Shown piece after piece: positions 25,354-30,599 of a stretch of 30,599 nucleotides of DNA. Source of the DNA: Christensenella sp. UBA1242 (GTDB lineage Bacteria; Bacillota; Clostridia; Christensenellales; UBA1242); NCBI GenBank assembly GCA_002308915.1, contig DBWI01000035.1:558-31156 (forward strand), written 5' to 3'. A program made the position numbers and the translations under genes. The notes beneath the pieces were generated by a model, which did not search any database, was not told where the DNA came from, and worked only from the letters and a program-made list of their open reading frames with translations. Every line of letters begins with the position of its first letter. Position 1 is the first letter of the stretch.

Positions 25354-25926
25354 GTGGATTATTTATATTTTGATATAGAATGTTGTGATGGTAACACTAT
25401 GTGCTCGTTTGGTTATGTGATTGTTGATGATAAGTTCAATATTAAAGAAAAAAAAGATATACTTATTAATCCAGAAAGACCATTCAAAATTGCGAGAGCT
25501 GGATTTGACCCTAGAAATGATTTAGCATACTCTGAAGAAGAATTTTTGAAACAACCTAATTTTAAAAATAGATACACACAAATTAAAAACCTTTTAACGA
25601 AAGAAGATAGGATAATTTTGGGGCATTGTGTAAATTATGATTTAAAATACTTGTTTAAGGCTTGTAAACGTTATCATAAGGAAAAAATTCCAATGAAAGC
25701 GTATGATACTCAGTGCATCTACAATAAAAACAATACAGTAGCCCTTTCAAAAATCATTAAGAGTTTAGATGTAGATGTTTCAAATTTAACAACGCACAAG
25801 AGTTGTGATGATGCAGAGATGTCTATGTTGTATATCAAGGCAACATGTGAGAAAGATAATATTTCAATTGATGAATTATTAAAAAAGAATAAGGGCTGTG
25901 AAAAGTTTTTTAAGTATTTTAGATGA
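25354..25926 (+). CDS. DEDDh-type 3'-5' exonuclease
   Basis: 190-residue DnaQ/RNase T-like exonuclease. Catalytic residues: D7 and E9 in YFDIEC (Exo I), D96 in GHCVNYDLKYL (Exo II), and H148 and D153 in HKSCDD (Exo III, H-x4-D), a complete DEDDh set. This family removes nucleotides from 3' ends of single-stranded DNA or RNA using two metal ions. The start is a GTG at 25354 with GGATGGTGA upstream, 15 bases after the helicase stop. Lys/Asn-rich with no extra domain. In this operon it may digest ends produced or exposed by the helicase (inference). Confidence 0.9.
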   Translation: MDYLYFDIECCDGNTMCSFGYVIVDDKFNIKEKKDILINPERPFKIARAGFDPRNDLAYSEEEFLKQPNFKNRYTQIKNLLTKEDRIILGHCVNYDLKYLFKACKRYHKEKIPMKAYDTQCIYNKNNTVALSKIIKSLDVDVSNLTTHKSCDDAEMSMLYIKATCEKDNISIDELLKKNKGCEKFFKYFR

Positions 25927-25935
25927 GGTAATAAT

Positions 25936-27021
25936 ATGATTTTACTAGATACAAATGTTCTATATCGTTTATCAGGGATTGAAGAAGAGGGTAATGTTAA
26001 TATTGGGGAATTAAATGAATATTTGATGGATAAGGAATGTTTTTGTTCATTGTTTTCATTTTTTGAAATATTGAATTCGAAATTTTCGTTTGAAGAGAAA
26101 TATAAAGTCATAAGTTATATGTCCAAAAATCGCTTTAAAGTTGAGGGTGATCCAACACTTAATGAAATAATCAAAAGTCAGTTATTTGGGCAACCTAAGG
26201 ATGAAAAATACTATGATAAACTAAAAATGATTTATGGAAAGCATATTATACCTATTATATCAAACAATATTACTTTTTTTATCATAAGTTATGCGTATAA
26301 TTGTGCAACAATATATATTGATAATTACGAAAAAGGTTTATCTGAGAAAAAACTTTATTATAGAAAACATTTTGAAATTGAACAAAAAGAAATTGATAAA
26401 CACATTGGGAAAATAGTTGAAAGAGAGATAAACAATTTATTAGATAAAGATGAATTTAACGCTGACAATGTGCAGAGAATGTTGTTATTATTAATTGCAA
26501 ACCTTATGACATATTATCATGAATTGCTTAGAGTGGCCAAAGATTTATTTGAAAATAATGATAGCCAAGCTTACTATAAGATAATAAAAAAACTTAAATT
26601 TTTAAAAAGAAAAATATTAAATGATCAGATGAGTGATGATATTTCATATGATTTTACAAAACTCAGTGTTTGTTATTCCATAATTGATTATTTTAATGAA
26701 AGTGGTGAATTAAAGTCATCCCAAGTTAAGAACCAACTTATACAAAGAATACTCGATAGCATATACTATCCAAATCCGAGTTTAAAAAACGAGTTTGAAG
26801 AAGTATGGCTTAAGCGTAATATTACATCACTGTGTGTGGAAAGCGCTAAAATAAAACCAAACGATTTTATTGATTATGAAATACTGCGAAAACTTTACTA
26901 TTTTCAAGATATTGATATATTAATTACTTTTGATAATAAAATGCAAAACATCATGAAAGATATTAAAGGGAATAGTAAATTTGTTGAGAGCATTAAGTTA
27001 ATAGAATCATTTAAAAAATAA
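25936..27021 (+). CDS. PIN-like nuclease with a large helical insertion
   Basis: 361 residues. It opens with MILLDTNVLYRL, the first strand and catalytic Asp (D5) of PIN domains, with E44 in FFEIL as the likely second acidic residue. The third and fourth acidic positions appear only near the C-terminus in FQDIDILITFDNKM (D325/D327 and D333), so about 270 residues, mostly predicted helix and Lys/Ile/Asn-rich, are inserted into a fold that is normally ~130 residues. PIN domains cut single-stranded RNA, often tRNA or mRNA in VapC toxins. GAGGT precedes the ATG; the gap from the exonuclease is 9 bases. As the last gene of the operon it is a plausible effector (inference). Confidence 0.75.
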   Translation: MILLDTNVLYRLSGIEEEGNVNIGELNEYLMDKECFCSLFSFFEILNSKFSFEEKYKVISYMSKNRFKVEGDPTLNEIIKSQLFGQPKDEKYYDKLKMIYGKHIIPIISNNITFFIISYAYNCATIYIDNYEKGLSEKKLYYRKHFEIEQKEIDKHIGKIVEREINNLLDKDEFNADNVQRMLLLLIANLMTYYHELLRVAKDLFENNDSQAYYKIIKKLKFLKRKILNDQMSDDISYDFTKLSVCYSIIDYFNESGELKSSQVKNQLIQRILDSIYYPNPSLKNEFEEVWLKRNITSLCVESAKIKPNDFIDYEILRKLYYFQDIDILITFDNKMQNIMKDIKGNSKFVESIKLIESFKK

Positions 27022-27023
27022 TA

Positions 27024-27165
27024 TATGCAATTATATGCAAATCACTCAGTTTTAGGCAAAATATGGGAGAATTAGAGCGAATTTTAGGAAAGTGAAAGAC
27101 TGGCAAATTTGAAGAGAATTGCTGGTCTTTTTTATGTGCAAAAAGTATGCAATTTATATGCAAAT
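27024..27165. repeat. Paired TATGCAA direct repeats at the right edge of the island
   Basis: TATGCAATTATATGCAAAT at 27024-27042 and TATGCAATTTATATGCAAAT at 27146-27165 differ by one T. Each contains TATGCAA twice, and a TGTGCAA variant lies at 27135-27141, giving five spaced copies. They flank the operon terminator and lie next to the 3' end of tRNA-Thr, resembling arm-type integrase sites or a duplicated element end. Confidence 0.6.
27095..27133 (+). terminator. Terminator of the island operon
   Basis: Twelve-base-pair stem AAAGACTGGCAA (27095-27106) / TTGCTGGTCTTT (27119-27130), with two G-T pairs, loop ATTTGAAGAGAA and a T-run to 27133. Confidence 0.88.
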
Positions 27166-27189
27166 ATTTTTTGATGAATTTTGGGCAAT

Positions 27190-27212
27190 AAAAAAAGCCC
27201 ATAAAATGGGCA
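27190..27212 (-). terminator. Terminator of tRNA-Thr
   Basis: On the minus strand, six-base-pair stem ATGCCCAT-type: GCCCAT / ATGGGC around loop AAA (TTT on the minus strand), followed by a run of six T. It lies 10 bases beyond the tRNA 3' end. Confidence 0.85.
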
Positions 27213-27221
27213 TTTTAATGA

Positions 27222-27294
27222 AGCTTATGACGGGAATCGAACCCGTGACCTCCGCCTTACCAAGGTGGTGCTCTACTGACTGAGCCACATAAGC
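27222..27294 (-). tRNA. tRNA-Thr, anticodon GGU
   Basis: 73-nt cloverleaf on the minus strand: acceptor GCTTATG / CATAAGC, D-arm GCTC..GAGC, anticodon loop TTGGTAA with anticodon GGT (reads ACC/ACU), T-arm ACGGG-TTCGATT-CCCGT. The 3' CCA is not encoded. The anticodon stem CCACC / GGCGG contains one A-C mismatch (29-41) where related tRNAs have GGTGG. Confidence 0.93.
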
Positions 27295-27456
27295 AGATAA
27301 AAAATTCTGTTATTAAGATAATTAGACCTTGGGGCTTACCAAGGAGACTGCTAGTCAATTAGTGGAAATATTCAAGAGAAAATTAGGTTTATAAATTATT
27401 AACCATAATTAACAATATTCCGCATTATTGAATATACATAATAGAGGTATATTGAT
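27295..27456. other. Intergenic region upstream of ddl with a tRNA-like fragment
   Basis: No gene. It contains an imperfect palindrome CCTTGGGGCTTACCAAGG at 27328-27345 that repeats CTTACCAAGG from the tRNA-Thr anticodon arm, and a probable ribosome site AGAGG at 27443-27447, nine bases before the ddl ATG. ACATAAT near 27436-27442 may be part of a -10 region, but it is too close to the ribosome site to be certain. Confidence 0.4.
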
Positions 27457-28563
27457 ATGCAAAATATTGTTATTTTTTATGGCGGGAAAAGTGTGGAGCA
27501 TGACATTTCTGTGCTCACTGCAATTTCTGTTATGAACAATTTGAATAAGAATAGGTACAAGATTTTTCCTGTTTACTTAACAAGAGAGAATAAGTTCATA
27601 ATGCCAGCGAATTATCAAAAAATTGATATTTACACTCAAAAAATAACCAAATTTAAGCCAATTTTCTTCAATTTTGGTGAAAATTACATAAAAATCGGCA
27701 AATACAAAAAGGTTAAAGTTGATTGTGCAATAAATTGCTGTCATGGATTTTTTGGCGAAGATGGTACAATTTCGGCACTGTGCAATTTGTGTGATATTCC
27801 GCTCACTTCAACAGATATTTTGGGTGCAAGTACTTGCATGGATAAAGTGATAATGAAAGACATTTTTGTTGCCAATCAAATTCCTTGTGTGGACTATATG
27901 CTTGCCACAAAAGAGGAATACAACAACAAAACTTTGGTTCAAAAGATTAAGCAAAAATTCAATTATCCTGTCATAGTCAAACCATCAAATCTTGGGAGCA
28001 GTATTGGCATAACAAAGGCGAGTGATGATGTAACACTTTGTGATGCTCTTGAAATTGCATTTTGTTATGACTCGAGAGTAATTGTTGAAAAGTGCTTGGA
28101 GAATTTCAAAGAAGTAAACATAGCTTGTCTTGGAAATGGCGATTGTGAACTTTCTGCAATGGAAGAGCCACTTGGTTGGCAAGATTTTTTGAACTTTGAT
28201 GACAAGTACACAAACACAGATATAACAAAGAAAAAGATTGTAAATCCAAAGCTTCCAAGTGTTGTAAAACAAAAAATACAGGACATTGCAACAAGGGCAT
28301 TTTGTGCCTTTGACTTGTCTGGAGTTGTAAGAATGGATTTTATGGTTAGTGGCGAAGATGTGTTCTTGAACGAGATTAACACGGTACCGGGCAGTCTTGC
28401 ATTTTATCTATGGAAAAAGCAATATGATTTTTTTGAACTTCTTGACAAATTGATTGAACTTGCAATCGATAAACATAAAAAAAAGAATATGAATAAATAT
28501 ACATATTCTTCTGGTGTTTTGTCTCATTATAAAAGCAATATATTGAATAAATATTCCAAATAA
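27457..28563 (+). CDS. ddl: D-alanine--D-alanine ligase
   Basis: 368-residue ATP-grasp ligase that makes D-Ala-D-Ala for the peptidoglycan stem peptide. N-domain FYGGKSVEHDISV (7-19) with Glu14, CHGFFGEDGT (95-104), the ATP-binding KPSNLGSSIG (175-184), and the metal-binding D294 (MDFMV), E306 and N308 in FLNEINTVPGS. Length is normal for the Gram-positive family. AGAGG lies nine bases before the ATG. It presumably once lay closer to the murF-like gene; the two enzymes act in consecutive steps. The convergent HTH gene ends seven bases beyond its stop. Confidence 0.95.
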   Translation: MQNIVIFYGGKSVEHDISVLTAISVMNNLNKNRYKIFPVYLTRENKFIMPANYQKIDIYTQKITKFKPIFFNFGENYIKIGKYKKVKVDCAINCCHGFFGEDGTISALCNLCDIPLTSTDILGASTCMDKVIMKDIFVANQIPCVDYMLATKEEYNNKTLVQKIKQKFNYPVIVKPSNLGSSIGITKASDDVTLCDALEIAFCYDSRVIVEKCLENFKEVNIACLGNGDCELSAMEEPLGWQDFLNFDDKYTNTDITKKKIVNPKLPSVVKQKIQDIATRAFCAFDLSGVVRMDFMVSGEDVFLNEINTVPGSLAFYLWKKQYDFFELLDKLIELAIDKHKKKNMNKYTYSSGVLSHYKSNILNKYSK

Positions 28564-28570
28564 CAAATAT

Positions 28571-28876
28571 TTATGCAATAATTTTATTCATGATATTTTG
28601 GACTTCTGGGGAGCTGTTTGAACTTAGTGCATTTTTAAGAGTTTGTTTTTCTTTGTCTGATAGAACATATTTTTCTAGTAAAAAGTTTTTCATTAGTTTT
28701 ATGCCGCCATATCTTCCTAATTGTGTAAAAATTGGTAGGCCTGCCATTGATAATTCATCAATATATCTGTATACAGAACGAGGGCTTATTTCAAAGTTTT
28801 CGGCAATTTCTTTTGCTGTGGTTTTTTCTTTGTTGGCGAGAAACAAAAAAATTCCAAATATCAAGTATTGTTTCAT
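28571..28876 (-). CDS. Small HTH_11-type transcriptional regulator (DeoR/YafY-like)
   Basis: 101 residues. A winged helix-turn-helix occupies the first ~62 residues: TAKEIAENFEISPRSVYRYI (20-39), then a wing with PIFTQLGRYGGIKL (48-61). This is the DNA-binding part of YafY/DeoR-like regulators, which normally run to ~300 residues with a WYL or sugar-binding domain; here only a ~40-residue helical tail remains. A strong AAGGAGG precedes the ATG, so the gene looks intact and expressed rather than decayed. Its target is unknown; it is convergent with ddl and divergent from spoIVA. Confidence 0.85.
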   Translation of the reverse strand: MKQYLIFGIFLFLANKEKTTAKEIAENFEISPRSVYRYIDELSMAGLPIFTQLGRYGGIKLMKNFLLEKYVLSDKEKQTLKNALSSNSSPEVQNIMNKIIA

Positions 28877-28968
28877 TTTTCCTCCTTATTACAAACTTAG
28901 TATATCATATATTTTTTCAAAAATAAAACAAATGTTCTATTTTTATTAAAAAATTTTTTTGGAGTCAG

Positions 28969-28997
28969 GCATATTGTATTTTTGTGGTGCATAAATT
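28969..28997 (+). promoter_or_regulatory. Predicted sigma-E promoter of spoIVA
   Basis: GCATATT at 28969-28975, 14-base spacer, CATAAATT at 28990-28997. This fits the sigma-E pattern (G.ATA.T, 13-15 bases, CATA...T). Expected +1 is near 29004, leaving a ~20-base leader with GGAGGT at 29015-29020. spoIVA is transcribed by sigma-E in Bacillus. Confidence 0.72.
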
Positions 28998-29023
28998 ACA
29001 GTATGAAACGGTTTGGAGGTTTT

Positions 29024-30499
29024 ATGGAAAATTACAAAATTTATGAGGACATAAACGAAAGAACAGGTGGAGACATCTATCTTGGTGTAGTTGGACCCGT
29101 TCGCAGTGGAAAGTCTATGTTTATTTCTCGTTTTATGCAGAGTTTGGTAATTCCTAATATAGAAGACAAAAAGCAAAAAGATAGAGCAGTTGACGAGTTG
29201 CCACAGAGTGCCGAAGGCAAAACCATTATGACAACTCAACCAAAGTTTGTGCCAGAAAAGGCAGTTGATGTAAAAGTTGACAATGTTGACATGAGAGTTC
29301 GTCTTGTTGATTGTGTTGGATATCTTGTTGATGGTGTAATGGGACACGAAGAGAATGAAAAACCACGACTAGTAAAAACACCTTGGAGCGACAAAGAAAT
29401 GCCATTCGAACAAGCTGCCGAAGTTGGAACAAAAAAAGTTATCACAGACCATTCTAGCATTGGCATTGCAATAACCACAGATGGCTCTTTTACTGAGCTG
29501 CCACATTCTGCTTATGCGGAAGCAGAAGAAAGAGTTGTTAATGAGTTGAAACAAACAGGCAAACCATTTGTGTTAATTGTCAACTCAAGTCAGCCTAATA
29601 GTGATGAGTGTAAAAAGTTAACAAGCAGCCTAGCAGAAAAATACAAGGTTAGCACGCTTGCCATAAATGTAAAAGAACTAGGTCAAGAAGATATTGCAAA
29701 AATATTCGAAAAAGTGCTTTTGGAATTTCCACTAAAATCTCTCAAAGTTAATATGCCAGATTGGCTTTGTGCACTTGATGGCGATGATGAAATAATCAAG
29801 GAAATTATTGAAGAAGTTGAAAAATTTGGTGAAAATGTAGACAAAATTGGTGAAATTGACAAAACAAATGTTGCATTTTTGGAAAATGATGACTTTGAAC
29901 CACTCACAGTTGGTTCAATCAAAATGGGAGAAGGAAGTGTTGTTTTTGATGTCAAGCCAAAGCAAAGTTTGTTCTACAAAGTACTTTCTCGTCAGTGTGG
30001 TACAGAAATAAAAGATGATTATTTTTTGGTCAAATATATCAAAGACTTGGCATTTGCGAAACAAGAATATGACAAACTTGCCACTGCACTTAATGAAGTA
30101 AATGAGAGTGGTTATGGCATAGTCGTTCCTGGTCAAGAAAACATGGTGCTCGAAAATCCACAAATAGTAAAACAAGGTTCAAGGTATGGTGTAAAAATCA
30201 AGGCAACTGCTCCAAGTTTACATATTATGAAAGTTGATGTAGAAACCGAAGTAAATCCACTTGTTGGAACCGAAGAACAATCAAAAGAACTTGTCAAATA
30301 TCTATCTGATGAATTTGAAAAAAATCCAGATGGAATTTGGAAGACAAACATGTTTGGAAAAACTCTTCAAGATTTGGTTAGCGATGGAATGTCTTCAAAA
30401 ATCAAAAATATGCCAACTGAAGCACAGAGAAAAATAAAGAAAACTCTTGGCAGAATTGTTAATGAGGGGAAGGGTGGTATCATCTGCATCCTACTATAA
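29024..30499 (+). CDS. spoIVA: Stage IV sporulation protein A, spore-coat morphogenetic ATPase
   Basis: 491 residues (Bacillus subtilis SpoIVA has 492). It polymerises, using ATP, on the outer forespore membrane to form the coat basement layer. Walker A GPVRSGKS at residues 24-31 (Lys30), TIMTTQPKFVP around 67-77, Walker B-like RLVDCVGY at 93-100 (Asp96), and the conserved C-terminal GKGGIICILL, the SpoVM/membrane-contact end. The start at 29024 gives the family N-terminus MENYKIYEDINERTGGDIY and has GGAGGT four bases upstream; the upstream ATG at 29003 would lie at the predicted +1. The gene implies an endospore-forming ancestry. Confidence 0.97.
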   Translation: MENYKIYEDINERTGGDIYLGVVGPVRSGKSMFISRFMQSLVIPNIEDKKQKDRAVDELPQSAEGKTIMTTQPKFVPEKAVDVKVDNVDMRVRLVDCVGYLVDGVMGHEENEKPRLVKTPWSDKEMPFEQAAEVGTKKVITDHSSIGIAITTDGSFTELPHSAYAEAEERVVNELKQTGKPFVLIVNSSQPNSDECKKLTSSLAEKYKVSTLAINVKELGQEDIAKIFEKVLLEFPLKSLKVNMPDWLCALDGDDEIIKEIIEEVEKFGENVDKIGEIDKTNVAFLENDDFEPLTVGSIKMGEGSVVFDVKPKQSLFYKVLSRQCGTEIKDDYFLVKYIKDLAFAKQEYDKLATALNEVNESGYGIVVPGQENMVLENPQIVKQGSRYGVKIKATAPSLHIMKVDVETEVNPLVGTEEQSKELVKYLSDEFEKNPDGIWKTNMFGKTLQDLVSDGMSSKIKNMPTEAQRKIKKTLGRIVNEGKGGIICILL

Positions 30500-30599
30500 A
30501 AACCAAAAAGAGAGCGAATAACTTTGTTTCTGGTGGGCTTGCCTGCACGGTCATTTGCGTTAGCAAACTCGTGCGCAGACAAACCCACCGAGCCTCGTT
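30500..30599 (+). repeat. Structured intergenic element, copy 2, cut by the window edge
   Basis: After spoIVA: small hairpin CGAA-TAAC-TTTG at about 30515-30526, long imperfect stem GGTGGGCTTGCCTG (30532-30545) / CAGACAAACCCACC (30576-30589), inner CACG / CGTG pairing, apical hairpin TTTGC-GTTA-GCAAA (30554-30567), then CTCGTGCG and CGAGCCTCGTT at the end. It shares the conserved blocks, but not the stem sequences, with the element at 13349-13467. The flank AACCAAAAAGAG suggests an outer stem completed beyond the window. Confidence 0.7.

Noticed and set aside
17769..27021. DISARM system
   Set aside because: No methyltransferase, no separate DUF1998 protein and no PLD-domain gene; the DUF1998 module is fused to the helicase as in DruE-like proteins.
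27015..27095. Short frame ending ..QNMGELERILGK as a gene
   Set aside because: Only 26 codons after an in-frame stop at 27012, with no start or ribosome site; mentioned only as a possible integrase scar.
17600..27200. Insertion sequence or transposon carrying the island
   Set aside because: No transposase, recombinase gene or terminal inverted repeats are visible inside the window.
17600..27300. tRNA-derived attL/attR pair bounding the island
   Set aside because: I looked for the tRNA-Thr 3' end (CGGGAATCGAACCC) near 17.4-17.8 kb and found no copy, so a classical tRNA-site duplication is not supported.
27328..27345. Terminator before ddl
   Set aside because: The CCTTGG/CCAAGG hairpin has no T-run on either strand.
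28590..28949. 119-codon plus-strand frame opposite the HTH gene
   Set aside because: The minus-strand gene has a recognisable HTH and an AAGGAGG site; the plus frame is its antisense shadow.

Overview
The window is AT-rich DNA from a Gram-positive, low-GC bacterium of the Clostridia/Firmicutes type, most likely an uncultured gut lineage (inference). The evidence is a SpoIVA spore-coat ATPase preceded by a sigma-E-like promoter, a DivIVA-like protein, Obg-YhbY, a TsaE-TsaB-RimI cluster, cell-wall ligases, a giant BspA-like leucine-rich-repeat surface protein, textbook TTGACA-N17-TATAAT promoters and U-tailed terminators. TAA, TAG and TGA all serve as stops.

Layout: 1-6400 is the 3' part of a giant LRR_5/BspA-like gene that starts before the window. 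6489-8732 carries nth, obg and yhbY. 8729-9547 (minus) is an unknown membrane protein whose stop overlaps that of yhbY. 9640-9990 is rsfS. 10066-11199 is an orphan membrane-anchored protein with its own promoter and terminator. 11282-13344 is lgt, a small membrane protein and a DivIVA-like coiled-coil protein, followed by a structured intergenic repeat. 13579-17434 is tsaE, tsaB, rimI, an alpha/beta hydrolase and a membrane-anchored MurF-type ligase. 27222-27294 is tRNA-Thr(GGU) on the minus strand, 27457-28563 is a D-Ala-D-Ala ligase, 28571-28876 (minus) a small helix-turn-helix regulator, and 29024-30499 spoIVA, followed at the window edge by a second copy of the structured repeat.

Between the murF-like gene and tRNA-Thr lies an accessory island of about 9.5 kb (roughly 17.61-27.17 kb). 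Its left edge abuts an XRE-type regulator gene that has lost its 5' half; its right edge has repeated TATGCAA motifs beside the 3' end of tRNA-Thr. The island holds one promoter, four tightly packed genes and one terminator. The genes encode a 916-aa protein of unknown fold, a 1608-aa DEAH helicase with several zinc-finger cysteine pairs and a C-terminal DUF1998/MZB-type module (DruE-like), a DEDDh 3'-5' exonuclease, and a PIN-like nuclease with a large insertion. The organisation resembles Druantia type III (large unknown protein plus DruE) extended by two nucleases. This is the best candidate for a new or variant anti-phage/anti-plasmid system here.

The second item of note is the pair of intergenic elements at 13349-13467 and 30500-30599. 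They share short conserved blocks (CGAA..ACTTYGTT, CACRGTCA, CTCGTGCG, CGAGCCTYGTT) but have different, internally compensating stems, as expected of a structured RNA or hairpin DNA family. Both nth and lgt appear to be transcribed from promoters that place the start codon at the expected +1, which suggests leaderless mRNAs.
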